Translations under genes and position numbers: made by a program | Shown here: piece after piece, positions 1 through 9,693 of the stretch | How positions within the stretch are numbered: position 1 is the first letter of the stretch | How the letters are laid out: every line of letters begins with the position of its first letter | Notes under the pieces: generated by a model | Database searches by the model: none | What the model saw: only the letters and a program-made list of their open reading frames with translations | Told to the model about the DNA's origin: nothing | NCBI RefSeq assembly: GCF_003970925.1 | Contig: NZ_RWJF01000001.1 | Span: forward strand, 1,048,501-1,112,500 | Length of the DNA: 64,000 nt | Direction: 5' to 3' | DNA from: Sphingomonas ginkgonis | Lineage (GTDB): Bacteria; Pseudomonadota; Alphaproteobacteria; Sphingomonadales; Sphingomonadaceae

Positions 1-2086
1 CCGTACCGCTGACGGCGCGATTATTGTTACCGCCCGCAACTATGTTCCGCAGGGCGCGCAAGCGGCAAACAAGACCAACATCCCGCTAATCGAGACGCCG
101 CAGTCGGTGTCGGTCGTCACCCGTGACCAGATCGATCTCCTGAACTTCACCGATGCGCAGCAGGCCGTCCGCTATACTGCGGGCGTGTTCGGAGAGAATT
201 ATGGGCCGGACCTGCGGTTCGACTTCTTCACCGTCCGCGGCTTCACGCCCAAGCAGTATATCGACGGGTTGGCGGCGCCCATCTCCACGACGATCTACTC
301 GGTCGGGCTCGACCTCTACGCTTTCCAGAGCCTCGAGCTGCTTAAGGGACCGGCTTCCGTCCTCTACGGCAATGCGCCCCCAGGCGGCATCTACAACGAG
401 ACCAGCCGCCGCGCCGCCGATGAGCTGGGCGGCGAGCTGAACCTGAAATATGGCAGCTACGGTTACAAGCAGGTCTCAGGCACGATCACTGGCCCGCTTG
501 CGCACGGGTTCGACGCGCGGCTGACCGGCCTCTATCTCGACCGGCACGCCGAGGTGGAGCATGTCCGCGACCGCCGAGCGCTGATCGCGCCCACCGCGAC
601 CTGGACGATCGGCAGCAACACCAAGCTGACCGGGCTGGCCTATTATCAGAACGATCACATCCGCGGTGGAGGGCCCGGCTTTCTCCCGGTGCAGGGCACG
701 CTGCTGCCCAACCCCAACGGCAAATTGTCGCACCGCACCAACCTCGAAAGCCCGGACTATCTCTACCGGCGCAACCAGTGGGGGGTCGGCTACGACTTCT
801 TGCACCGGTTCGGGGCCGCAACCTTCCGGTCGAACGCCAAGTGGAGCCGCTACAAGGAAGCGACGCCGTACGGCGCCTACGACAGCGGCGGGTTCGTCAA
901 CACGACTAACCCCGCGCTGCCGAACTATTTCCGCGACGTGACGATCTCCAACTTCACCTATCGCGAGCGGGTCAACAGCTTCGCGATCGACAACCGCGTG
1001 GAAGGAACGTTCGACACCGGCGCGATCCGCAACAAGTTCCTGGTCGGCGTCGATTACCGGAACGTTCGGAACGCGGCGGACTTCGGGTTCGATTTCGGGA
1101 TCGCGACGGTCAACGCCTACGACCCGGTCTGGCCGGCGCGCGCGGCCTCGGACTTCGGCTACCCGACCCGCTACAATCACCAGCGGCTGAAGCAGACCGG
1201 AACTTACGCCCAAGATCAGCTGAAGATCGGCAACTTCTATCTCCTCGCCGGGGCGCGCTACGATTGGGTGCGCAGCCGCTACCTCGACCCGTTCACTGCC
1301 GTGACTGCACCAGCGGGAACGAACCGCACCAGGGCAGAGAAGTTCACCTACCGCGTCGGCGGCAGCTATGTGACCCGCAGCGGGCTGGCGCCCTACATCA
1401 GCTACTCCACCTCGTTCGAGCCGCAGATCGGCGTCGACGGGACGACGAGCAAGGCCTTCAAGCCATCGACCGGCAAGCAGGTCGAGGGTGGGGTCAAGTA
1501 TGACGGGCGCGCACTGTCGCCAAACGTACGGGTCTTCGCGACCGCGGCCCTGTTCGACATCAAGCAGACCAACGTCGTCAGCACGACCCCGTCGGTCTCC
1601 CCGGTGTTCGGCACGCAGAGCGGCAAGGTCGAAGTCTATGGCGGCGAGCTGGAGTTCGTGGCTCGCATCCGCAACCAGCTCTCGTTCAATGGCAGCTACA
1701 GCTACAATCACAGCAGGGTTCTCGAAAGCAACACGGCGGCGGAGATCGGCCAGCCGCTGCCGACCACGCCCAAGCACAAGGCTTCGCTGTTCGGCGACTA
1801 TTCCTTTCAGAACGGCGCGCTTGCTGGCTTCGGTCTCGGTGGCGGAGTCCGCTACACCAGCAAGAGCGCGGGCAGCCTGCCCGGGCCCTTCAATCCCGTC
1901 GTTTATTACGGCCAGGCGGCAACCCTGTTCGACGCGATCCTCCACTACGATGCGCCGCATTACCGGGTGTCGCTGAACGGCTCGAACATCTTCGACAAGC
2001 GCTACGTGGCGCGCTGCTCTGGCCCGGCGGGTTGCGTCTACGGGTCCGGTCGCCAGATCCTGCTGACGCTGACCGGGCGGTTCTGA
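1..2086 (+). CDS. TonB-dependent (siderophore-type) outer-membrane receptor, 5' end outside window
   Basis: The reading frame is open from the first bases, so the signal peptide and true start lie upstream. About 694 residues are visible. A TonB-box-like stretch (AIIVTAR, around nt 17-37) is followed by the plug domain (IETPQSVSVVTRDQI, then TVRGF and IDGL), typical of the siderophore-receptor branch. A long beta-barrel follows and ends in an aromatic C-terminal residue (LTGRF), as expected for BAM-assembled barrels. The family imports ferric chelates or other bulky ligands into the periplasm using TonB/ExbBD energy. The downstream amidohydrolase gene overlaps or abuts the stop codon, so the two are probably co-transcribed. 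The substrate is not readable from sequence; siderophore is the family default, not proven. Confidence 0.9.
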   Translation, partial: RTADGAIIVTARNYVPQGAQAANKTNIPLIETPQSVSVVTRDQIDLLNFTDAQQAVRYTAGVFGENYGPDLRFDFFTVRGFTPKQYIDGLAAPISTTIYSVGLDLYAFQSLELLKGPASVLYGNAPPGGIYNETSRRAADELGGELNLKYGSYGYKQVSGTITGPLAHGFDARLTGLYLDRHAEVEHVRDRRALIAPTATWTIGSNTKLTGLAYYQNDHIRGGGPGFLPVQGTLLPNPNGKLSHRTNLESPDYLYRRNQWGVGYDFLHRFGAATFRSNAKWSRYKEATPYGAYDSGGFVNTTNPALPNYFRDVTISNFTYRERVNSFAIDNRVEGTFDTGAIRNKFLVGVDYRNVRNAADFGFDFGIATVNAYDPVWPARAASDFGYPTRYNHQRLKQTGTYAQDQLKIGNFYLLAGARYDWVRSRYLDPFTAVTAPAGTNRTRAEKFTYRVGGSYVTRSGLAPYISYSTSFEPQIGVDGTTSKAFKPSTGKQVEGGVKYDGRALSPNVRVFATAALFDIKQTNVVSTTPSVSPVFGTQSGKVEVYGGELEFVARIRNQLSFNGSYSYNHSRVLESNTAAEIGQPLPTTPKHKASLFGDYSFQNGALAGFGLGGGVRYTSKSAGSLPGPFNPVVYYGQAATLFDAILHYDAPHYRVSLNGSNIFDKRYVARCSGPAGCVYGSGRQILLTLTGRF

Positions 2087-5000
2087 TCCGGGTCGGCATC
2101 GGCGGTGAGCGGGGCGGGCGTTTCGGGCTCGCCCTTGTCCTGATGCTGGCCGGCGCGCCGCTCCGGGCCCAGCACGGCGACGAACCCGAACTGGCCAACC
2201 GCCCCGCGACGAGCGATACCCGGCCGCCGCAGCAGCCGCCCGGCCAGGCCCTGCCGATCGCGCCGGCGCGCCATCTCCGCTTCACCGCCGAGCGCGGCAC
2301 CTGGCTCTCGCTCGACGAGGGACGGGGTCGGATCCTGTTCGACCTGCTCGGCGACCTCTATTCGGTGCCGGCCGGCGGCGGCGCCGCGATCCGCCTCACC
2401 GGGGGCGCCGGCTTCGACACCCAGCCGACCTTCTCCCCCGACCGACGCTTCGTCGCCTTCGTCTCGGATCGCTCCGGCGCCGACAATCTGTGGGTGATGA
2501 GCGCCGACGGCTCGGCTCCGCACCAGCTCAGCTTTAACGACGACGACACGGTCATGGCCTCGCCGGCCTGGAGCGCGGACGGACGTTCGCTGTTCGTCAG
2601 CCGCTACCGCGCCGACCTCAATAATTACGAGCTGTGGCAATATTCGGCGGGTGGGGGCGCCGGCCGTTTGCTGGTCCCCATCCGCGACACGGTGGACGCG
2701 CCGCGTGACCTGTGGCGCAGCACGCTCGGTGCGGTGGCCACGCCCGACGGGCGATCGCTGGTCTTTGCAAGGCGCGTCGGCGGGCTCGATTTCGATACGG
2801 TCGACGAGTGGACGATCGTGCGTCGCGACCTCGCGACCGGCGCGGAGACGGTGCTGGTGGCGGAGCCCGACGGTCCCCGCAAGGCGCTCAATCCGGGCGC
2901 CTTCTTCCGCCCCGCCGTGTCGCGGGATGGACGCCTTCTCGCCTACGGCGCGAGGCGCGAGGGGCGGACGGAAATCCGCCTCCGCGACCTCTCCACCGGC
3001 GCCGACCGCAGCCTCGTCTTCCCCGCCGAGCACGACCAGCTCCAGGCGTCGATGTGGCAGGACCTGCTGCCGCGCTACGCCTTCTCGGAGGACGGCCGGG
3101 CGCTGGTCCTGTCGCGCGCGGGCCGGATCGAGCAGGTCGCCATCGACGGGGGCGCAGTCACCGCCGTCCCGTTCCGCGCGACGGTCGACCTAGCGGTGGG
3201 CGGTTCGACCCGGCAGGCGATCCGCGAGGAGGACGCCGGGCCGATCCATGCCCGGCTGGCGCAGTTCGCGGTCGTCGCTCCGGACGGACGCCGGGTGGCC
3301 TGGTCGTCGCTCGGCCGAGTCTTCATCATGCCGCTGGACGGCGGAGCGCCGACCCGGCTCGCCGTACCTCCTGCCGCGCTGCCGGCGTACCAGCCGAGCT
3401 GGAGCCCGGACGGCCGGACCCTGGCGTGGGTCAGCTGGGATGAAGCCACCGGCGGGGCGATCTGGTCGGCGCCGGCGGATGGCAGTGCTCCCCCGCGGCG
3501 GCTGACCGACCGGCCCGCCTTCTACACCTATCCGGTCTTCGCGCCCGACGGCCGCACCATCGTCGCGGTCCGTTCCGCGCAGGATGCCCGGCTCCGCCTC
3601 TACATGGAGTTCGGCAAGCTGCGCGACGCCGAGCTGGTGACCCTACCGGCAAGCGGCGGCCCGGCCCGGGTGGTTATGAGCGGCCACATCGGAAGCCGGC
3701 CCCAGTTCACCCATGACGGCCGGCTGTTCGTGATGAGCTCGGCCGGGCTGGAACAGGTTGACCGAGGGACCGGAGCGCACACCCGGCGGGTCCAGGTGAT
3801 CGGTCCGGGCTGGTACTTCCAGGACGGCCCGCAGCCGGTCGACGACCTCCGGATCAGCCCGGACGGGCGGCAAGTCGCGGCGCAGGTCGCGCAGCAGCTG
3901 TTCCTCCTGGCGCTGCCGGCGGCGGACTCGACGCTCGACCTCACCGGCGACAAGGGCCGGTTCCGCCGGCTGACCCGCGGCGGCGCCGACTTCTTCGAAT
4001 GGAGCCGGGACGGGCGAACCCTCTTCTGGTCGGCGGGATCGCGGCTGGTGGCGCAGCCGGTCGACTCGCTTGCGCTCGACACCGGCGCGCCGCCGGCGGA
4101 GGGCCGCCTGTGGCGCCTCGATGCCCTGTTCGACCGTCCCGCGCCGCCGCCGCCGCTGTTGCTCGCCAATGCGCGGGTGCTGACCATGGCCGGGGGCGAC
4201 CGGGTGATCGAGCGCGGCGACGTGCTCGTCGTCGGAGGCCGCTTCGCCGCGGTCGGCCCCGCCGGGACCCTGGCGGTGCCAGCGGGCACGCGCCGGCTCG
4301 ACTTCGCCGGCGCGACCATCGTCCCGGGCTTAATCGACACCCACGACCATGTCGCCACCGTTCGCCGCGAGGTGCTCGGCTTCGACGACTGGGGCCTTCG
4401 CGCCCGGCTCGCCTATGGGGTGACGACCAGCTTCGACCCTTCGACCCTGTCGATCGACATGATGGCCTATCAGGATGCGCTCGACGGCGGCCTGATGCTG
4501 GGCCCTCGGCTCCGCTCGACGGGCATGGCGATCTTCTCGTTCAACCGCTTCCAGTCGCTGGACGAGGTCCGCGCGGTGCTGCGGCGCTACCGGGACGACT
4601 ACCGGCTCCGCAACGTCAAGGAATATCGCACCGGCAACCGGCGGGTCCGGCAGTGGATGGCGCAGGCCGCGCGGGAACTCGGCCTCCAGCCGACCACCGA
4701 GGGCGCGCTGTCGATGAAGCTCGACCTCACCCAGATCATGGACGGGTATGCGGGCAACGAGCATGCGCTGGTCGCCGCGCCGCTGCAGCCGGACGTGCTG
4801 ACCCTGCTGCGCGAGATGCGAACGAGCTACACGACGACGCTCGAGATCACCAACGGCGGCTATGAAGGGCAGGATTGGTCGATCAGCCGGGACGACCCGG
4901 CGGGCGATCCCAAGCTCCGGCGCTTCTGGCCGGGCTTCGCGCTCGACCAGATGTTCCTCCACCGCGAATGGCACCCGTTCACCGAGTATCGCTTCCCCGC

Positions 5001-5409
5001 GATCGCCGCCGACGCCGCCGCCTTGCAACGGTCGGGCGGACTGGTCGGGATCGGCTCGCACGGCGAGGCCCCGGGGATCGGCTTCCACTACGAGATGGAG
5101 GCGCACGCCGCGGGCGGCATGACGCCGGCCGAGGTGCTCCACGCCGCGACCATCGGTTCGGCCGAGACGATCGGCCGGGCGACCGACCTCGGCAGCATCG
5201 AGCCGGGCAAGCTCGCCGACCTGGTCGTCCTTGACGCCGACCCGCGGCTCGACCTCCGGAATGCCCGGCGGATCCGCGCGGTGATGCGCGACGGGCGGCT
5301 GTGGGACGGCGCGACGCTAACCCCGCTATGGCCGGCCGGCCCGGTCCAGGCCCCCTGGTTCGAGCAGCGCGGCGAGCGACGCCAATGGCTTCCGGAGGAG
5401 AAGAAATGA
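2032..5409 (+). CDS. Secreted amidohydrolase fused to an N-terminal TolB/WD40-like beta-propeller
   Basis: A protein of about 1100 residues. After a signal peptide (GLALVLMLAGAPLRAQ) come repeated PD40/TolB-like blades with SPDRRF, SADGRS and SPDGR motifs (about residues 90-690). The C-terminal third is an amidohydrolase with the metal-binding HxH motif in DTHDHV (nt about 4336-4353), a later SHGEAPG histidine and the closing LGSIEPGKLADLVVLD signature. The family hydrolyses C-N or other bonds with one or two metals; this architecture is usually periplasmic. Start choice is awkward: a TTG at 2032 lies inside the receptor gene, the first in-frame ATG (2140) falls inside the signal peptide, and a CTG at 2083 overlaps the receptor stop as CTGA and would give a neat 30-residue signal peptide. 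The stop overlaps the permease start (ATGA). The substrate is unknown. Confidence 0.88.
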   Translation: MRLRVRSPDPADADRAVLIRVGIGGERGGRFGLALVLMLAGAPLRAQHGDEPELANRPATSDTRPPQQPPGQALPIAPARHLRFTAERGTWLSLDEGRGRILFDLLGDLYSVPAGGGAAIRLTGGAGFDTQPTFSPDRRFVAFVSDRSGADNLWVMSADGSAPHQLSFNDDDTVMASPAWSADGRSLFVSRYRADLNNYELWQYSAGGGAGRLLVPIRDTVDAPRDLWRSTLGAVATPDGRSLVFARRVGGLDFDTVDEWTIVRRDLATGAETVLVAEPDGPRKALNPGAFFRPAVSRDGRLLAYGARREGRTEIRLRDLSTGADRSLVFPAEHDQLQASMWQDLLPRYAFSEDGRALVLSRAGRIEQVAIDGGAVTAVPFRATVDLAVGGSTRQAIREEDAGPIHARLAQFAVVAPDGRRVAWSSLGRVFIMPLDGGAPTRLAVPPAALPAYQPSWSPDGRTLAWVSWDEATGGAIWSAPADGSAPPRRLTDRPAFYTYPVFAPDGRTIVAVRSAQDARLRLYMEFGKLRDAELVTLPASGGPARVVMSGHIGSRPQFTHDGRLFVMSSAGLEQVDRGTGAHTRRVQVIGPGWYFQDGPQPVDDLRISPDGRQVAAQVAQQLFLLALPAADSTLDLTGDKGRFRRLTRGGADFFEWSRDGRTLFWSAGSRLVAQPVDSLALDTGAPPAEGRLWRLDALFDRPAPPPPLLLANARVLTMAGGDRVIERGDVLVVGGRFAAVGPAGTLAVPAGTRRLDFAGATIVPGLIDTHDHVATVRREVLGFDDWGLRARLAYGVTTSFDPSTLSIDMMAYQDALDGGLMLGPRLRSTGMAIFSFNRFQSLDEVRAVLRRYRDDYRLRNVKEYRTGNRRVRQWMAQAARELGLQPTTEGALSMKLDLTQIMDGYAGNEHALVAAPLQPDVLTLLREMRTSYTTTLEITNGGYEGQDWSISRDDPAGDPKLRRFWPGFALDQMFLHREWHPFTEYRFPAIAADAAALQRSGGLVGIGSHGEAPGIGFHYEMEAHAAGGMTPAEVLHAATIGSAETIGRATDLGSIEPGKLADLVVLDADPRLDLRNARRIRAVMRDGRLWDGATLTPLWPAGPVQAPWFEQRGERRQWLPEEKK

Positions 5410-6926
5410 TGGCGACGAAGCCGCACCGGCCGTGGGCCAGAAAGCCGATCGACACGGTCCGGGCCCAGGCGGACAGCACCGGCATGACCCGCACGCTCGG
5501 CCCGGTGCAGCTGATCCTGATCGGCATCGGCTGCATCATCGGCGCGGGCGTCTACGTCATGACCGGCACCGCCGCCGCCAACTACGCCGGGCCGGCGGTC
5601 ATCCTCAGCTTCGCACTCGCCGGGCTTGCCTGCGGGCTGATCGGCCTGTGCTACGCCGAGCTGTCGTCGGTCCTCCCGGTGTCGGGCGCCAGCTACACCT
5701 ATACCTATGCGGTGCTCGGCGAGGCGGCGGCGTGGGGGCTGGGCTGGATGCTGATGTTCGAGTTCGGGCTCGCCGGCTCGGCGCTGGCGGTCGGCTTCGC
5801 CGGCTATCTCGGCAGCCTGCTCGGAGACTTTGGAGTCCACATCCCCGCCGCGTTCGCGACCTCGACCGTGCAGGCCGCGCAGCGGGGCGGCGACACCAGC
5901 TTCAGCTTCGCGCCAAGCGTCAACCTCGTCGCCCCGGCCGCGCTGGCCGTCGCCAGCCTCGTGCTGATCCGCGGGATCCGCCAGTCGGCGGCGGTCAACA
6001 CGCTGCTGGTCGTCATCAAGTGCGGCGTGCTCGCGGGGTTCGTGCTGGTCGGGGCCGGTCATGTCGACAGCACCAACTGGAGCCCTTTCATCCCGGCCAA
6101 CGAGGGCGGGTTCCACTATGGCGTGCCCGGGATCCTCCGCGCCGCCTCGATCCTCTTCTTCGCCTACCTCGGTTTCGAGGCGGTGGCGACCGCCGCCGCC
6201 GAGGCTCGGCGGCCGCAGCGCGACGTCCCGGTCGGGATCCTCGGCGCGCTGCTCTTCTCGACCCTGATCTACGCGGTGGTCGCCTTGGTGCTGACCGGGC
6301 TGGTGCCGTTCCGCTCGCTCGGCGTTCCCGACCCCATCGCCCTGGCGGTGAGCGCGATCGGGCTCCCGGTCGTCGCCGTCGTGATCAAGGTCGGCGCGCT
6401 GACGGGACTCGGCTCGGTGTTGCTGGTCAACACCTATGGCCAGTCGCGCATCCTATTCGCCATCGCCGCCGACGGGCTGCTTCCGCCGGCGCTCGCCGCC
6501 ATCCACCCGATCCGGGCCACGCCCGCCAACGGCACGGTCACGGTGGCGGTGATTTCCGCCGTCGCCGCGGCGCTGCTCCCGATCTCCCTGCTCGCCGACA
6601 TGGTCAGCATCGGGACGGCGCTGGTCTTCATCTCGGTCGCGATCGCGGTGATTCGACTGCGGACCACCCACCCGGACCTGCCGCGTCCGTTCAAGGTGCC
6701 GATCGGCGGCGCGTGGATAGGGGGGCAGTGGATCGGCGTCGTTCCCGCACTGGCGATCCTCGCCTGCCTGCTGATGATGGGACCGGTGCTGATCGACATT
6801 GTCGCCAAGGCAATCGCCGGCGACTGGATCCCGCTCTCGATCCTGCTCGGCTACATGCTGCTCGGCGTCGGCATCTATCTCGGCTACGGGCGTCACCACA
6901 GCGCTCTGCGGCTCGCCGCGGACTAG
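5406..6926 (+). CDS. APC-superfamily amino acid permease
   Basis: A 506-residue inner-membrane transporter with about 12 hydrophobic segments. It carries the APC helix-1 signature IGIGCIIGAGVYVMTG and the CAT-type AELSSVLPVSGASYTYTYAVLGE loop, seen here in short blocks. Cationic or neutral amino acids are the usual substrates. The start is the ATG at 5406: it overlaps the amidohydrolase stop (ATGA) and has a strong GGAGGAG Shine-Dalgarno seven bases upstream. Translational coupling suggests that the permease imports what the periplasmic amidohydrolase releases; that is inference. The gene ends in a 3-nt tail-to-tail overlap with the minus-strand FMN-binding gene, leaving no room for a separate terminator. 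Confidence 0.9.
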   Translation: MMATKPHRPWARKPIDTVRAQADSTGMTRTLGPVQLILIGIGCIIGAGVYVMTGTAAANYAGPAVILSFALAGLACGLIGLCYAELSSVLPVSGASYTYTYAVLGEAAAWGLGWMLMFEFGLAGSALAVGFAGYLGSLLGDFGVHIPAAFATSTVQAAQRGGDTSFSFAPSVNLVAPAALAVASLVLIRGIRQSAAVNTLLVVIKCGVLAGFVLVGAGHVDSTNWSPFIPANEGGFHYGVPGILRAASILFFAYLGFEAVATAAAEARRPQRDVPVGILGALLFSTLIYAVVALVLTGLVPFRSLGVPDPIALAVSAIGLPVVAVVIKVGALTGLGSVLLVNTYGQSRILFAIAADGLLPPALAAIHPIRATPANGTVTVAVISAVAAALLPISLLADMVSIGTALVFISVAIAVIRLRTTHPDLPRPFKVPIGGAWIGGQWIGVVPALAILACLLMMGPVLIDIVAKAIAGDWIPLSILLGYMLLGVGIYLGYGRHHSALRLAAD

Positions 6927-7501
6927 CGGTAGTTGCGCATCCAGGCGGCCAGTTCGCGATCGGGATGGCGCTCGACGATGGTGCCGAAATCGGCCTCGCT
7001 TTCGTCCTGCCCGAGCTTGAAGCGCACTCGGACCGCCTCGATCGCCGCCTCGAAGCCGATCACCCGGGCGCGCAGCACCGGATAGCGCTCGCCCATCTCC
7101 GCGACCCTCCACGGGTCGGTCTGCTGCTTCTCGACATGCGCCACCAGCCGGTCGAGCGCGGTGTCGGTCAGCAGTTCGTCGAAGCGGACCGTCCCGGTCA
7201 CCACCGCCACCGCAAAGTTCCAGGTTGGCGCCCAATTGGGACCATCAACTAGCGCAGGGGATATGTAGCCGGCGGGCCCCTGGAACAGGAAGGTGGCGCG
7301 CGGATCCGTGCGCAGGGCGCCGGCCAGCGCCCCCGCCAGCGGCAGGTGCCCGAGCAACGCGCGCGGCTCGGCCTTGCCGAGCAGCAGCGGCATCGGCGAG
7401 GCGAGCGACGGGTCGGCGGTCGGAACGATCCAGCCGAGCGGGTAGGCATCGACCAGCCGGTCCAGCGCGGCCGGGTCGGCGGGCACGAACGGCTCGGTCA
7501 T
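6923..7501 (-). CDS. PaiB-like FMN-binding protein (FMN_bind_2 family)
   Basis: 192 residues. The N-terminal PLGWIVPT and LPLLLG-type strands, the GHLPLAGALAGALR stretch and the PAGYISP / PNWAPTWNF motifs match the PaiB family, a split-barrel FMN-binding fold first described as a negative regulator of Bacillus protease genes. Many members are probably flavoproteins rather than DNA-binding repressors, and no helix-turn-helix is visible here. The start ATG (7501) overlaps the stop of the esterase gene (ATGA), so this is the last gene of a PepSY-esterase-PaiB transcription unit. A role in reducing the ligand handled by the neighbouring receptor is possible but untested. Confidence 0.82.
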   Translation of the reverse strand: MTEPFVPADPAALDRLVDAYPLGWIVPTADPSLASPMPLLLGKAEPRALLGHLPLAGALAGALRTDPRATFLFQGPAGYISPALVDGPNWAPTWNFAVAVVTGTVRFDELLTDTALDRLVAHVEKQQTDPWRVAEMGERYPVLRARVIGFEAAIEAVRVRFKLGQDESEADFGTIVERHPDRELAAWMRNYR

Positions 7502-8427
7502 CCGAGCTGCCGCCGGAGCCAGGCGGAGGCCTCGCCGAGCGCGCGGTCGGCGAGCGGAGAGACTTCGACCGCCTCGAGGAAACTGTGGCTCGCGCCGGGG
7601 TAGACCACGGCCTGGGTGTCCACGCCGGCAGAGCGGAGCCGCTCCGCCAAGGCTAAGTTTTCGTCGCAGAGAATATCGCACTCGGCGATGCACAGGAAAG
7701 TGGGGGGGAGGCCGTCCAGCTCGGCCAGCAGCGGCCTGGCGAGCGGATCGCGGGAGGCGGCGAAGTCCTCGCCGAGATAGTTGCGCCAGAAGTCGGCCAT
7801 CTCCTCCGACAGGAGCATGAAGTCGTCGCTGTCGTAGAGGGCGTAGGAGCCGGTCGGGTCGGGATCGAGCGCCGCATAGTTGAGCAGCAGCGCGCCGAGC
7901 GGCATTTGGCCGAGTGCCCGCAGCGCGGAGGCGAGCGCGAGGTTGCCGCCGGCGCTGTCCCCGCCGAGCGCGATACGGGCGGGATCGAGGCCGTGCTCGC
8001 GCCCGCTGTCGGCGATGAAGGCGAGGACCGCCGCCACCTCGTCGAGCGCGGTCGGGAACCGCGCCTCGGGCGCCAGGCTATAGTCGACGCCGAGCACCGC
8101 ACAGCCCGACCGCGCGGCATATTCGCGCATCAGCCGGTCGTGCGTGTCGATGCTGAACAGGGTCCAGCCGCCGCCATGGAGATAGACGAGCACCGGGAGG
8201 TCGTCGCCGGCGACGGGCCGGTGGATGCGGATGCGGACGCCCGGCGGCGTCACCGTCAGCGTCTCGGACGAGGCCATCGCCGGCCCGCCGCTGCGCCACG
8301 GCTCGCGGACCTGTTCGGCGACCGCTCGGCGCTGACCGAGCGTGCTGACATCGGCGCCGAGCCGGGCATAGTCCTCCGAGGTGCGCCGATGGAATTGGCG
8401 AACTCCGCTTTCCAGCCGGTCGGTCAT
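7498..8427 (-). CDS. Alpha/beta hydrolase of the hormone-sensitive-lipase (HSL) family
   Basis: 309 residues without a signal peptide, so probably cytoplasmic. It has the HSL-family oxyanion motif HGGGW (residues 84-88), the nucleophile elbow GDSAG (Ser158), the acidic triad residue in AECD (Asp251) and the catalytic histidine in ASHSF (His281), so the catalytic machinery is intact. Such enzymes hydrolyse short to medium acyl esters. The start ATG (8427) overlaps the PepSY stop and its own stop overlaps the PaiB-like start, both as ATGA junctions, so all three genes are translated as one unit. In this context a ferric-siderophore or ligand esterase is a reasonable guess, but the family alone does not show it. 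Confidence 0.88.
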   Translation of the reverse strand: MTDRLESGVRQFHRRTSEDYARLGADVSTLGQRRAVAEQVREPWRSGGPAMASSETLTVTPPGVRIRIHRPVAGDDLPVLVYLHGGGWTLFSIDTHDRLMREYAARSGCAVLGVDYSLAPEARFPTALDEVAAVLAFIADSGREHGLDPARIALGGDSAGGNLALASALRALGQMPLGALLLNYAALDPDPTGSYALYDSDDFMLLSEEMADFWRNYLGEDFAASRDPLARPLLAELDGLPPTFLCIAECDILCDENLALAERLRSAGVDTQAVVYPGASHSFLEAVEVSPLADRALGEASAWLRRQLG

Positions 8428-9626
8428 GCCGCCGCCGCCGCCAGCCGCCGCCGGGTCGCGGCCGCCTGCGCGCGCCGCGACCGGCGCTTCTTCAGCCAGA
8501 TGTAGAAACCGGTGATGCTCATTTCGATCGTCGACAGTCCCAGCACGAAGATCAGCAGCTCGGTCGGCCACCCTGCGACCTGCCCGCTGTGCAACGGATA
8601 AAGCACGCGGATGAGTTTCAGGCCCAGGCTGTCGATATAGGGATCGACGCGGTGGCGCAGCGCGCCGCTCCTCGCGTCGACATAGAGATAGACGGGGCCG
8701 AGCGCGCGATAGTCGAGCGTGCCGTCGCGGGTGAAGGTCACGCCGTAGAAATTCCAGTCGGGGCGGTAGACCATCGTTGCCGGGATCCACGGCTGGCGGT
8801 CGGCCGCGGCCTGCCGCTCGACCAGCCGAAGAGCGTCGGTAAATCGCAGGGTCGGTCGGGCACCGTCCGGAAAGGGGGCGTCGCGGTCGAACAGGTCGTA
8901 GCGGAGCGGCGAAAGCCGGGTCACCGTGGGCTCGTAGGCCTCGGAGAAAAAGTTCATGCAGACCGAGGTCAGCGCGAGGATGCTGAGCCCGGCGAGCAGC
9001 CACAGGCCCGACGCGCGATGGAGGTCGAGGAGGAAGCGGGGCAGGCTGCTCGACGGGCTCGCCTTCCACATCCGCTTCCACTTGCTCCAATAGGGCGCCT
9101 TTGCGGGCCAGGTCAGCCAAACTCCGACGAAGTTGGTCAGCAGCCAACCGAGCGCGAGCACCCCCATCAGCCAGCGGCCCCATTTCCCGGCGAGTAGGTC
9201 GTAATGGAATTCCGCCAGTCCGGCGACGAACCCGCGGCGATCCCAGGCCGGTCCCTTGAGCCGTGTGCCGACGAGCGAGCCGTCGGCGGGATCGAGGAAA
9301 ATCTGGTCGAACCCGAGCGGCGCCGCTCCCGGCAGCGGCCCGACGTCCACGGCCACGGTTCGCGCAACAGGCTGGCGGAGCGGGAATCCAAGCAGCTGCA
9401 TCGCGGGTCGGCCGGCGGCGAAGCGCTCGACCGCGACCAGCGGCGGGAGCGCGGGCGCGCTGCTCCGGCGGATCGTCAAATCGGCGTTAAGCGCGCGGTC
9501 GAGCGGCGCGGCGAAGACGAGGATGCAGCCGGTGAGCGCGGCGAGCGCAAGGAACAGCATCGCGCCCAGCCCGAACCAGCGGTGCAGCAGGATCCACAGG
9601 GAACGGGGCTCGGCGGCGGTGGTCAT
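8424..9626 (-). CDS. PepSY-associated transmembrane protein
   Basis: 400 residues with four hydrophobic helices: one near the N-terminus (LWILLHRWFGLGAMLFLALA), a central pair around the HRASGLWLLAG block, and one near the C-terminus (LLIFVLGLSTIEMSITGFYIW). The large loops between helices 1-2 and 3-4 are PepSY-type periplasmic domains. Histidines in the HRWFGL, FHYDLLAG, DLHRASG and PLHSG contexts recur in the PiuB/iron-regulated branch, where they are thought to bind heme or take part in ferric reduction. These proteins are commonly encoded next to siderophore receptors. ATG 9626 is preferred over a TTG two codons upstream. It overlaps the esterase start (ATGA). Confidence 0.87.
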   Translation of the reverse strand: MTTAAEPRSLWILLHRWFGLGAMLFLALAALTGCILVFAAPLDRALNADLTIRRSSAPALPPLVAVERFAAGRPAMQLLGFPLRQPVARTVAVDVGPLPGAAPLGFDQIFLDPADGSLVGTRLKGPAWDRRGFVAGLAEFHYDLLAGKWGRWLMGVLALGWLLTNFVGVWLTWPAKAPYWSKWKRMWKASPSSSLPRFLLDLHRASGLWLLAGLSILALTSVCMNFFSEAYEPTVTRLSPLRYDLFDRDAPFPDGARPTLRFTDALRLVERQAAADRQPWIPATMVYRPDWNFYGVTFTRDGTLDYRALGPVYLYVDARSGALRHRVDPYIDSLGLKLIRVLYPLHSGQVAGWPTELLIFVLGLSTIEMSITGFYIWLKKRRSRRAQAAATRRRLAAAAA

Positions 9627-9693
9627 GGTCAACCGCCTGCATAGCAGGACGCGCCGCGCTTGCTCGTCGCGAGCGGACCCAAGGGTGCCTCAA

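Noticed and set aside
476..1960. Long open frame antisense to the TonB receptor gene
   Set aside because: G+C-rich genes create long stop-free antisense frames. The translation is Arg/Ala/Gly-rich with no domain, and the plus strand encodes an obvious receptor. The same applies to long antisense frames over nusG (11479-12357), ileS (48239-50470) and the prolyl oligopeptidase (59537-61846).
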